The notes beneath the pieces are model-generated. The model saw only the letters and a list, made by a program, of their open reading frames with translations. It had not been told where the DNA came from and made no database searches. A stretch of DNA of 7,025 nucleotides from Calditrichota bacterium (GTDB lineage Bacteria; Calditrichota; Calditrichia; Calditrichales; Calditrichaceae): NCBI GenBank assembly GCA_024278715.1, contig JAJRSN010000489.1:1-7025 (forward strand), given 5' to 3'. The position numbers were made by a program, and so were the translations under genes. Positions 1 to 5,955 of this stretch are shown here, piece by piece (the first letter of the stretch is position 1; the number at the start of each line of letters is the position of its first letter).

Positions 1-2
1 AT

Positions 3-1262
3 TTTAACGTCTATTTCAGAGATAACGAAGCGTACGAAGTGGTAGCCTTTACCGCTACTCAAATCCCGGATATAGAAGGACGAAAATATCCCCCCGAATT
101 GGCGGGAAAATTATATCCGGAAGGAATAATGATTTATCCCGAACAAGAATTAGTTGAGTTAATTAAAAAATACAAAGTGGATCAAGTAGTGTTTGCGTAC
201 AGCGACGTGCCTTACGATTACGTGATGAGCCGCTCGGCAATCGTTAATAGCGCCGGTGCCGATTTTGTTTTGATGGGCGCGAAAAACACACAACTAAAAA
301 GCAACAAACCCATTATCGCGGTTTGCGCCGTGCGCACCGGCTGCGGTAAAAGTCAGACAACGCGTAAGGTGGCAAAAATTTTACGCGAAGCCGGTAAAAA
401 AGTCGTCGCCATTCGCCACCCGATGCCTTACGGAAATTTAAACGAACAAAAAGTCCAGCGTTTCGCCGAGTTATCCGATCTTGATAAATACGATTGCACC
501 ATCGAAGAACGCGAAGAGTACGAACCGCACATCACATCGGGAACCATCATTTACGCCGGGGTTGATTACGAAGCCATTTTAAGAGAAGCCGAAAAAGAAG
601 CGGATATCATTTTATGGGACGGCGGAAATAACGATTTACCCTTTTATAAACCCGATTTACACATCACCGTAGCCGATCCCCATCGCCCGGGAGATGAGCT
701 GTTTTACTATCCGGGTGAAGCCAATTTGCGCGCCGCGGACGTGATTATAATTAACAAAATAGATACGGCTGATCCCGATGGTATTCTGACCGTAAGAGAA
801 AATATTCAGATGGCAAATCCGGATGCGGTGGTTATCGATGCGGCGTCTCCGATTTTTGTGAATAGTTACGAGCAGATCAAAGGAAAGCGCGTACTGGTCG
901 TCGAAGACGGTCCGACCCTCACCCATGGCGAAATGACTTATGGCGCCGGCGTGGTTGCAGCCGAAAAATTCGGCGCAAAAGAACTGGTCGATCCCAGACC
1001 TTACACCGTCGGTACGATCACCGAAACATTTAACAAATATCAGGATATCGGCACGCTTTTACCAGCCATGGGTTACGGCGAAAAACAGATCAAAGACTTA
1101 GAAGAAACCATCAATAATGCAGAATGTGATCTGGTAATTATCGGTACACCCATTGATCTGAGGAAGTTGGTGAATATCAATAAACCCGCGGTTCGGGTAA
1201 CCTACGAGTTAGAAGAAATCGGAAAGCCGGATCTGGGTGATATTTTAAAGAAATTCCTGTAA
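3..1262 (+). CDS. COG2403-type P-loop nucleotide-binding protein (cyclic 2,3-diphosphoglycerate synthetase-related), 5' end cut off by the window
   Basis: The open frame runs from the window edge, so the GTG at 39 is almost certainly internal: the 12 codons before it (FNVYFRDNEAYE) read like the family's usual N-terminal region, where they follow a GAAGRDFHN-type stretch. 419 residues are visible and roughly 15-20 are missing. Numbered from the GTG at 39: a Walker A-like loop (TGCGKSQ, 100-106), a WDGGNND segment (193-199) in the place of a Walker B/G3 element, and NKID (239-242), the G4 guanine-specificity motif. The family is known as a predicted GTPase related to archaeal cyclic 2,3-diphosphoglycerate synthetase, an ATP-dependent ligase; many databases transfer that name. 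Whether this protein makes cyclic DPG is not shown by the sequence. No signal peptide or membrane segment is visible, so it is likely cytoplasmic. It lies 77 bp upstream of arcC on the same strand, a pairing I recall from other genomes. Family assignment is firm; the reaction is uncertain. Confidence 0.85.
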   Translation, partial: FNVYFRDNEAYEVVAFTATQIPDIEGRKYPPELAGKLYPEGIMIYPEQELVELIKKYKVDQVVFAYSDVPYDYVMSRSAIVNSAGADFVLMGAKNTQLKSNKPIIAVCAVRTGCGKSQTTRKVAKILREAGKKVVAIRHPMPYGNLNEQKVQRFAELSDLDKYDCTIEEREEYEPHITSGTIIYAGVDYEAILREAEKEADIILWDGGNNDLPFYKPDLHITVADPHRPGDELFYYPGEANLRAADVIIINKIDTADPDGILTVRENIQMANPDAVVIDAASPIFVNSYEQIKGKRVLVVEDGPTLTHGEMTYGAGVVAAEKFGAKELVDPRPYTVGTITETFNKYQDIGTLLPAMGYGEKQIKDLEETINNAECDLVIIGTPIDLRKLVNINKPAVRVTYELEEIGKPDLGDILKKFL

Positions 1263-1276
1263 ACCATGAATATTCC

Positions 1277-1315
1277 GCGTGGGTTCTCTTGCTTTCTAAG
1301 AGAATCCACGCTTTT
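1277..1315 (+). terminator. Intrinsic terminator between the COG2403 gene and arcC
   Basis: A 14-bp stem (GCGTGGGTTCTCTT at 1277-1290 with AAGAGAATCCACGC at 1298-1311, one G-U pair) closes a 7-nt loop and is followed by TTTT (1312-1315). It begins 15 bp after the upstream stop codon. The T tract is short, so read-through into arcC or partial attenuation is possible. The outer sequences CATGAA and TTCATG could extend pairing. Confidence 0.8.
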
Positions 1316-1326
1316 CATGTTTAATT

Positions 1327-1331
1327 AAGGA
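1327..1331 (+). promoter_or_regulatory. Shine-Dalgarno site of arcC
   Basis: AAGGA lies 8 nt before the ATG at 1340, with a second purine run GAGG (1334-1337) closer in. It fixes the start used here. The ATG at 1332 is in another frame and meets a stop at once. Confidence 0.7.
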
Positions 1332-1339
1332 ATGAGGAA

Positions 1340-2284
1340 ATGAAAAAGCATCCCATTGTTGTAGCCCTGGGCGGAAACGCCATTACCCGCGAATTTGAAG
1401 AAGGAAATATTGCGCAGCAGTTTTCGAACACCAGACGCAGCCTGGAACATATTATTGATCTGTTAATAGAAGGTTATCATATAGTAATTACTCATGGCAA
1501 CGGTCCGCAGGTCGGTAATGCGCTGATTCGGGTAGAAGAGAGCCGGCATCTGGTTCCGCCGTTACCATTGGGCATTATTGTGGCTGATCTGGAAGGCGGC
1601 ATGGGGTACATGATCGAGCAGTGCCTGCAAAATAAAATGCACGACCTCGGAGTAAAAAGACAGGTGGCGACCATTGTCACACAGGTGCTGGTAAACAAGG
1701 ACGATCCCTCGATATCGAGTCCCTCGAAGTTTGTGGGACCTTTTTTCCGCAAAGAACAGGTAAAAGAGCTGGAAGAAAAGCGCGGCTGGATCATGAAAGA
1801 AGACAAAGGTCGCGGCTATCGGCGCGTTGTACCCTCGCCGCGTCCTAAAGGCATTGTGGAAAAAGACATTATTAAACATCTGGTGGATATGGGCGTTGTG
1901 GTCATTGCGGCGGGCGGCGGCGGAATTCCCGTTTATATCGATCATCGCGGCTGGCTGGAAGGGATTGACGCAGTGATTGACAAGGATCTGGCTTCCGCAG
2001 TTCTGGCAAAAGAGATCGATGCCGAAAAACTGATTATTATTACAGGCGTGGATCGGGTGGCTATTAATTTCGGAACGCCGCAGCAGGTTGATCTGCCGCA
2101 GTTGACAGTCAGCGAGGCTAAAAAATATCTGGCACAGGGAGAATTCCCCAAAGGTTCCATGGGACCAAAAATTGAGGCAGCCATTAATTTCATTGAAGGC
2201 GGCGGGAAAGAGGTGATTATTACGTCGATCGAAAAAACGGGACCCGCGCTAAAAGGAGAGGCAGGCACGCGCATTCATGCATAA
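1340..2284 (+). CDS. arcC: Carbamate kinase
   Basis: Catalyses the reversible reaction ATP + carbamate = ADP + carbamoyl phosphate in the cytoplasm; in fermentative pathways it runs toward ATP. The 314 residues match the family's usual size (about 300-315) with no gaps. Amino acid kinase-fold motifs occur in order: ALGGNA (9-14), THGNGPQVG (51-59), SKFVGPFF (129-136), VPSPRPKGIVE (164-174), the glycine-rich AAGGGGIPV (190-198), GIDAVIDKDLASAVLA (208-223), ITGVD (234-238) and GSMGPKIEAA (272-281). The C-terminal GTRI (309-312) is also typical. No arginine deiminase or ornithine carbamoyltransferase gene lies in the window, so the source of carbamoyl phosphate cannot be read here; the upstream neighbour is a COG2403 protein rather than arcA or arcB. 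A hairpin terminator lies between the two genes, so arcC may depend on read-through or on its own unseen promoter. The gene looks intact and functional. Confidence 0.95.
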   Translation: MKKHPIVVALGGNAITREFEEGNIAQQFSNTRRSLEHIIDLLIEGYHIVITHGNGPQVGNALIRVEESRHLVPPLPLGIIVADLEGGMGYMIEQCLQNKMHDLGVKRQVATIVTQVLVNKDDPSISSPSKFVGPFFRKEQVKELEEKRGWIMKEDKGRGYRRVVPSPRPKGIVEKDIIKHLVDMGVVVIAAGGGGIPVYIDHRGWLEGIDAVIDKDLASAVLAKEIDAEKLIIITGVDRVAINFGTPQQVDLPQLTVSEAKKYLAQGEFPKGSMGPKIEAAINFIEGGGKEVIITSIEKTGPALKGEAGTRIHA

Positions 2285-2312
2285 TCGTCTAAGTCCTGAA
2301 TTCATAATTATC

Positions 2313-2372
2313 AAAAGCGCAAATAGGCTGGTAACTAACATTGCAGGTGTGACCTGTTAAAATCGCTTTTTT
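2313..2372 (+). terminator. Possible terminator downstream of arcC
   Basis: AAAAGCG (2313-2319) can pair with CGCTTTT (2364-2370), which ends in a run of six T (2367-2372). Inside lies a small perfect hairpin, CAGGT-GTG-ACCTG (2344-2356). The base stem starts 29 bp after the arcC stop. The large interior makes it weaker than the hairpin at 1277, so this is a candidate only. Confidence 0.35.
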
Positions 2373-2374
2373 CA

Positions 2375-2463
2375 CCCGGTTTTGCTTAAGTTGGAAAATT
2401 CCGGTCATTTCGTACAGTCATTCCGGCTCAATCTGGACACGGATACGGTTTCATTTCGGACAG
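2375..2463. repeat. Degenerate repeats about 22 bp apart, resembling IS21-type element ends
   Basis: Three copies follow the pattern ATTCCGG, about ten variable bases, then GGACA or similar: 2398-2417 (ends GTACAG), 2420-2440 (ends GGACAC) and 2443-2463 (ATACGG, ends GGACAG). The CCGG positions fall at 2401, 2423 and about 2445, an exact 22-bp step. A weaker fourth unit begins CCCGG at 2375 and ends GTTGGAAAA. Multiple CCGG...GGACA repeats of this kind are what I recall at the termini of IS21-family elements. No istA or istB coding sequence is present, so at most this is a solo end or remnant. Family identity is inferred. Confidence 0.4.
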
Positions 2464-2535
2464 TTTTCCACAGCCAGCCGGAATAATTTTCAGGTAACGC
2501 TCAGCCCCAACTTCAATTCCCCTTTTTATTAAATT

Positions 2536-2577
2536 ACTCTCATAATTTTTGAATTTACTAACAATTATTATGGGAGT
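2536..2577. other. AT-rich inverted repeat
   Basis: ACTCTCATAAT (2536-2546) and ATTATGGGAGT (2567-2577) pair over 11 bp with one G-U, across a 20-nt loop, followed by GTTTT. It could be a weak hairpin or the foot of an old element. No function can be assigned. Confidence 0.25.
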
Positions 2578-2652
2578 GTTTTCTGGCAAACGATTTAAAT
2601 TTATTGGACAATTTTACTTTTCCTCTAACCGTTAATCTTATAATGTAAAAAA

Positions 2653-2748
2653 ATGGAAATATATTCTATCATTAGAAGTGAGGGTGATATAGCCCGCCAA
2701 TTTTTACAAAAATGCAAAAACACGGACAGAATACAATGTTTTGGTTAA
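2653..2748 (+). pseudogene. 31-codon ORF, possible N-terminal scrap of a transposase
   Basis: ATG at 2653 opens a short frame ending at TAA 2746-2748. It begins MEIYSIIRSEGDIARQFLQK and ends in RIQCFG. The pattern of a short helical start followed by a Cys just where a zinc ribbon might begin resembles the N-terminus of IS1595-type transposases. A neighbouring frame carries on with further Cys residues (GICFIFC, about 2762-2782), as expected after a frameshift. The match is by feel only, over very few residues. There is no clear ribosome binding site, and the frame collides tail-to-tail with the cytochrome gene. It may equally be chance. Confidence 0.18.
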
Positions 2749-2768
2749 CAAAAAGAGGGGCATTTGTT

Positions 2769-3431
2769 TTATTTTTTGTGGCAGGTTAAACATAGCTGAC
2801 TACCATCGTTTGAGATGCGCAGTGAAAGCGTTTTGGTCATCTGACCGTCACCGGCGTGCACATTGTGGCAGCCACTGCATCCTTGAGTATTTCTGGAAAT
2901 ATGTGGATCGTGGCACGAAGAACACTCCAGACGTCCATTGTACAAAAGGTCTTGTTCAATAGTCCCGCCCAGACCGGTTAAAGTGGTGCTGGGATCGTTA
3001 AGCCCGCCATCAAGCTGGGCAAGGGCTGAATTGTAAATAAAAGAGATGGGGTGATCGTCGCTTAGATTAGTGGTCAAGTTTCCAAACGTTGCATAGGTCG
3101 TTCCGTCCGTTTTTCCGCTGTGATTTTCAATGGCTACAGTTCCATCATGGCAAGAAAGGCAAAGTTTGGAAACCCCGTTAGGTTGTCCGATGGCAGCGTC
3201 TATTGTGGAGGTCTGATAAATCTGAAAGGTAGCCTGGGTGGTCTGGTGATTCCACAGCGGAGCGTTTGGAACATCCATATTGGCGTCATGTGGAGTATGG
3301 CAGGGCAAACAAATTTCTCCATTACTCCAGGAACGCCCACTAAAATCATGATGACTGTCTTTAATATCGGCAAATAAAGTCGAAAAGGCTGGAATGAGCA
3401 GAGTAAGCAGGGTGATGACCCATTTTTGCAT
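2769..3431 (-). CDS. Secreted pentaheme cytochrome c (doubled-CXXCH type)
   Basis: The 220-residue protein starts with a signal peptide: one Lys at residue 3, a hydrophobic run at about 4-20, and likely cleavage after LFA (19-21). Five CXXCH covalent heme sites follow: CLPCH 41-45, CLSCH 91-95, CSSCH 170-174, CSGCH 185-189 and CLTCH 214-218. Three are followed by a second His (CHTPH, CHDPH, CHNVH), and DHPISF (126-131) and LWNH (59-62) offer further His ligands; these are typical of periplasmic multiheme electron carriers with doubled CXXCH motifs. The start is supported by AAGGAG seven bases upstream of the ATG. The protein ends two residues after the last heme motif, which is compact but plausible. 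It stands alone, convergent with arcC and divergent from sucC, with no partner oxidoreductase in view, so its donor and acceptor are unknown. An FNR-like site upstream suggests low-oxygen expression. No membrane anchor is seen beyond the signal peptide. Confidence 0.9.
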   Translation of the reverse strand: MQKWVITLLTLLIPAFSTLFADIKDSHHDFSGRSWSNGEICLPCHTPHDANMDVPNAPLWNHQTTQATFQIYQTSTIDAAIGQPNGVSKLCLSCHDGTVAIENHSGKTDGTTYATFGNLTTNLSDDHPISFIYNSALAQLDGGLNDPSTTLTGLGGTIEQDLLYNGRLECSSCHDPHISRNTQGCSGCHNVHAGDGQMTKTLSLRISNDGSQLCLTCHKK

Positions 3432-3579
3432 GGAGTGTCTCCTTCTCTGTGTCTTAATTTATTTGTGTGAATAAAATAACGTTAAAAGTTTCTCATATAA
3501 CAAAATATAAAAAATTACGTTAGGTTTTGCAAGGTCATTTCCATTTTTTTAAACATATTATGCTTTTTGGCGAAAAATT

Positions 3580-3593
3580 TTGATCTACGTCAA
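3580..3593 (-). promoter_or_regulatory. FNR/CRP-family binding site upstream of the cytochrome gene
   Basis: Read on the minus strand, the site is TTGAC-GTAG-ATCAA, matching the FNR consensus TTGAT-N4-ATCAA at 9 of 10 positions. It lies about 150 bp before the cytochrome start. A -10-like CATAAT (minus strand, 3562-3557), five of six bases of the consensus, would put the site about 36-41 bp before transcription start, the class II activator position. An activator of the FNR/DNR type, responding to oxygen or nitrogen oxides, is inferred. Confidence 0.55.
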
Positions 3594-3792
3594 ATCAACC
3601 TCTGAAGTATGGTCAAAACGGGAGTGCTTAATCGTGTTGCATGCGAAAACGAATAAGTGCCTGGTTCTAAAAAATGCGCTCTGACAGTTTAAATTTCGTT
3701 TACATATTGCGATCGATTACACCTTAAGTTTTGGTGCGCGTTTAAGCCGCTATGTCGAAGATGGACCATTTGAAATCGATAATAATTTAATA

Positions 3793-4097
3793 AAAAGATT
3801 GACAAACAATTGAGCAAATACAGTGAGGGAAACGGCTTCCAAGAAAGTTGCCGCTTTCGCGGTAGCCGAGGGAGAATCTTAAAACCCATTTTATATCTTA
3901 ATTTCGGATATACACATCTACAGTTAAACATGAGAAACAATTCAAGCTTTACAAAGAGCACTATATGTGTGTTATTAAAATCAATTCCGGTTTTTATAAC
4001 TACTTAAAATATTTACAGTTGCCTTAATTACTATCGTTCAAACCTCATTCCGGATATTTTATTTTAAAGGATAAGGCAATATTGTTTCAAACTTTTG
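3793..4097. mobile_element. 305-bp MITE-like insertion inside the IS66 relic
   Basis: Removing this stretch rejoins the codons of the IS66 motif NNLI-EDSI exactly. TAATA flanks it on both sides (3788-3792 and 4098-4102), fitting a 5-bp target duplication. The left end reads AAAAGATTGACAAACAAT (3793-3810). The complement of the right end, from 4096 down, reads AAAAGTTTGAAACAAT, the same apart from one substitution and a 2-base gap. Inside there is no credible gene. It contains a small CCGC-TTTC-GCGG hairpin near 3850-3862 and an 8-bp inverted repeat TTGCCTTA/TAAGGCAA (4019-4026, 4072-4079). It is best read as a non-autonomous element of unknown family. That the tract is an insertion is clear; that it is a MITE is inferred. 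Confidence 0.55.
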
Positions 4098-4150
4098 TAA
4101 TAGAGGATTCTATTCATCCGGTGACGATTGGTCGCAAGAATTACTTGTTT

Positions 4151-4174
4151 GTGCTTGCATCCCGACTTATCGGG
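4151..4174. repeat. 24-bp palindrome-bearing insertion in the IS66 relic
   Basis: Eight extra codons (VLASRLIG) sit between KNYLF and AGSHNG, which are adjacent in IS66 transposases. The inserted bases hold CCCGA-CTTA-TCGGG (4161-4174), a perfect 5-bp stem. Their length keeps the reading frame. Short CCCGAT...ATCGGG palindromes are, as I recall, dispersed in genomes of the Bacteroidota/Chlorobi and relatives; that this is one of them is inference. Confidence 0.5.
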
Positions 4175-4364
4175 GCGGGTAGTCATAATGGTGGAAAATG
4201 GGCGGTCATTTTGTACATGTTGTTGGCAATGCCGAGCTTCATGGATTGGAACCAGAATCTTATTTAAGAGAATTATTAAAAATACTACCGGATTATCGTG
4301 TGAACCAATCAGAAAATTTACTGCCTGCCAACTGAAAAAAGAGTTAAGAAATATAACATTTTGA

Positions 4365-4638
4365 CTTTTCATTAAAAAGCATTATGTATTTTACCGACTT
4401 GCCTCGCACCTGCAATAATAATAGAAAACAGCGAAATAAGTTCGAAGCATCTTCTAACATATTTAGTTGAGAATTTAAAAAAAATAAACAGACGGTTTCC
4501 CTTTTTCAAAACGTAAAAATACATGCCCCTTGCAACAGGTTTTCCTGTTCATATTTACCTTCCCGTTGCATACTATGATATCCGGCAGCCCGGAGAGCTC
4601 TACAAAATTTTTTATCTTGAATTTTTAGATCAACTCAA
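4365..4638. other. Noncoding stretch between the IS66 relic and the sucC promoters
   Basis: AT-rich, with no ORF that looks coding on either strand. Two small perfect inverted repeats stand out: AACAGG-TTTT-CCTGTT (4534-4549) and TCCGG-CAGC-CCGGA (4581-4594), the latter followed by the palindrome AGAGCTCT (4594-4601). They could be operators, element ends or chance. No IS66 terminal repeat could be recognised. Confidence 0.3.
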
Positions 4639-4667
4639 TTGACTCAACCGACAAAGTTCGTTTTAAT
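4639..4667 (+). promoter_or_regulatory. Candidate sigma70 promoter P1 of sucCD
   Basis: TTGACT (4639-4644), a 17-bp spacer and TTTAAT (4662-4667): each box differs from consensus at one position, with ideal spacing. Transcription would start near 4674, about 90 bases before sucC. Confidence 0.45.
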
Positions 4668-4683
4668 ATTCAGTCAAAATAGG

Positions 4684-4712
4684 TTTACATATTTGGAATA
4701 AATTGTTATATT
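4684..4712 (+). promoter_or_regulatory. Candidate sigma70 promoter P2 of sucCD
   Basis: TTTACA (4684-4689), a 17-bp spacer and TATATT (4707-4712): each box is one base off consensus. Start would be near 4719, giving a leader of about 44 bases. AT-rich sequence raises the chance of false matches, but two well-spaced pairs in tandem before sucC are credible. Confidence 0.45.
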
Positions 4713-4762
4713 TATAGTTCTTGAACAAAAATGTCTAAAACTTTTACAGTGGGAGTTGTTAA

Positions 4763-5926
4763 ATGAAGATTCATGAATATCAGGCTAAACAAATTCTGAG
4801 AGAATTTAAGGTTCCCGTTCCCGAAGGATACGTGGCATTTACTCCCGAAGAGGCGGTGGATGCCGCTAAAAAATTACCCACCGATTTGGCGGTTGTTAAA
4901 GCGCAAATCCATGCCGGCGGACGCGGAAAAGGCGGCGGCGTAAAGCTTGCCCGTTCACTTGACGAAGTAAAGCAATTGGCGGAGCAAATGATCGGTATGC
5001 GGCTGGTTACCCATCAAACCGGTCCCGAGGGCAAAGAAGTTAAAAAAATTCTTGTTGAACAGGGCATCGACATTGAACGCGAGCTTTATTTGGGCGTGGT
5101 ACTCGATCGTTCCAAATCGCAGTTGGTGATGATGGCAAGCACCGAAGGCGGCGTGGAAATCGAAACCGTTGCCGCGGAGCATCCGGAGAAAATCCTGAAA
5201 GAATGGATCGATCCGGCTATGGGCTTGCAGCCGTTTCAGGCTCGCAAACTGGCGTTTGGTCTGGGACTGAGCGGCAAACAGGTCAGTAACGCCGTTAAAT
5301 TTATGATGGCTTTGTACAAAGCCTTTATTTCCAAGGATTGTTCTTTAGCCGAGATCAATCCACTGGTTGTTACCAAACAGGGCGATGTTCTCGCGCTTGA
5401 TGCTAAAATCAATTTTGATGACAGCGCTTTGTTTCGTCATCCCGAACTTCTTGAATTACGGGATCTGGACGAGGAAGATCCCCTCGAGGTGGAAGCGTCC
5501 GAATATAATCTGAATTATATCAAATTGGACGGCAATGTGGGATGTATGGTCAACGGCGCCGGTCTTGCCATGGCGACAATGGACATCATCAAATTAGCCG
5601 GCGGCGAACCCGCTAATTTTCTGGACGTGGGCGGCGGTGCCAATGTCGATACCGTCCGTAACGGTTTTAAAATAATTTTAAAAGACCCGAATGTAAAAGC
5701 CATTTTAATCAATATCTTCGGCGGAATAGTCCGCTGCGACCGCGTGGCAAAGGGCGTGATTGAAGCGGTGCATTCGATTGATGTGAAAGTGCCCATTGTT
5801 ATTCGTCTTGAAGGCACAAACGCCAAAGAGGCGGCGCAATTGTTGCAGGAATCGGAACTTGAATTTGCGGTCGCATCAACGCTCGAAGACGCTGCCCGAA
5901 AAGTAGTGCAGGTTTTAAAGAACTAA
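4763..5926 (+). CDS. sucC: Succinyl-CoA ligase (ADP/GDP-forming), beta subunit
   Basis: The beta subunit binds the nucleotide and, with SucD, interconverts succinyl-CoA + NDP + phosphate and succinate + CoA + NTP, the substrate-level phosphorylation step of the TCA cycle. The 387 residues match the standard bacterial length (E. coli 388). The ATP-grasp domain opens with MKIHEYQAKQIL; KAQIHAGGRGKGGGV (46-60) is the glycine-rich nucleotide loop, and EINPLVV (197-203) with D213 forms the Mg-binding region. The C-terminal CoA-ligase domain holds VNGAGLAMATMD (263-274), DVGGGA (288-293), NIFGGIVRCD (317-326) and EGTN (350-353). GGGAG (4751-4755) lies 7 nt before the ATG and supports the start. The sucD start follows 29 bp after the stop, so the two form an operon. 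ATP versus GTP preference cannot be read from sequence alone. The enzyme may also run reductively in an anaerobe. No defects seen. Confidence 0.97.
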   Translation: MKIHEYQAKQILREFKVPVPEGYVAFTPEEAVDAAKKLPTDLAVVKAQIHAGGRGKGGGVKLARSLDEVKQLAEQMIGMRLVTHQTGPEGKEVKKILVEQGIDIERELYLGVVLDRSKSQLVMMASTEGGVEIETVAAEHPEKILKEWIDPAMGLQPFQARKLAFGLGLSGKQVSNAVKFMMALYKAFISKDCSLAEINPLVVTKQGDVLALDAKINFDDSALFRHPELLELRDLDEEDPLEVEASEYNLNYIKLDGNVGCMVNGAGLAMATMDIIKLAGGEPANFLDVGGGANVDTVRNGFKIILKDPNVKAILINIFGGIVRCDRVAKGVIEAVHSIDVKVPIVIRLEGTNAKEAAQLLQESELEFAVASTLEDAARKVVQVLKN

Positions 5927-5955
5927 TACTCTTAACATAAAGCGGAGAACGAATA

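Larger units (their letters stand above)
3709..4364 (+). pseudogene. IS66-family transposase, C-terminal remnant, interrupted and frameshifted
   Basis: The conserved end of IS66 TnpC can be read in pieces on the plus strand. Piece 1 (3709-3792) reads AIDYTLSFGARLSRYVEDG then FEIDNNLI, matching the typical RYxEDGRxEIDNN motif. Piece 2 (from 4098) resumes with IEDSIHPVTIGRKNYLF, the IENSIRPVxxGRKNYLF motif, then AGSHNGGKWAVILY. After a 1-base loss near 4230-4234 the frame moves to ELHGLEPESYLRELLK, then ILPDYRVNQSENLLPAN. A second 1-base loss at 4333-4334 turns the expected ANWKKEL into a stop; the shifted frame reads KKELRNITF and ends at TGA 4362-4364. Two insertions break it, 305 bp at 3793-4097 and 24 bp at 4151-4174. 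Nothing upstream of about 3690 reads clearly as the rest of the roughly 500-residue transposase, and the same frame has a stop at 3682. No accessory tnpA or tnpB is present. It cannot be functional. The family call is secure from the EIDNN...GRKNYLF...LYSLL-like signature. Confidence 0.85.

Noticed and set aside
39..41. GTG as the start of the first gene
   Set aside because: The frame stays open and family-like for 12 more codons up to the window edge, and there is no ribosome binding site before it.
2715..2743. Hairpin CAAAAACA/TGTTTTG as terminator of the cytochrome gene
   Set aside because: AT-only-like pairing with a bulge and a long loop; too weak to call.
2741..2962. 73-codon plus-strand frame opposite the cytochrome 3' end
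   Set aside because: Most of it is antisense to heme-binding coding sequence on the minus strand; the repeated Cys/His content comes from the reverse of CXXCH codons.
3689..4007. Open frames on both strands across the IS66 relic and its insertion (65 codons plus, 90 codons minus)
   Set aside because: They overlap readable IS66 motifs in another frame or the noncoding insertion, have no ribosome binding site, and their translations look random.
4082..4364. Plus-strand frames of 61 and 78 codons as separate small genes
   Set aside because: They are fragments of the same frameshifted IS66 transposase end, and are annotated together as one pseudogene.
4064..4372. 102-codon minus-strand open frame
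   Set aside because: It is antisense to the IS66 motifs GRKNYLF and ELHGLEPE, so it is a shadow of the relic.
4618..4636. FNR-like site (TTGAA...ATCAA) before sucC
   Set aside because: The half-sites are 7 bases apart instead of 4, so it does not fit the FNR/CRP geometry.
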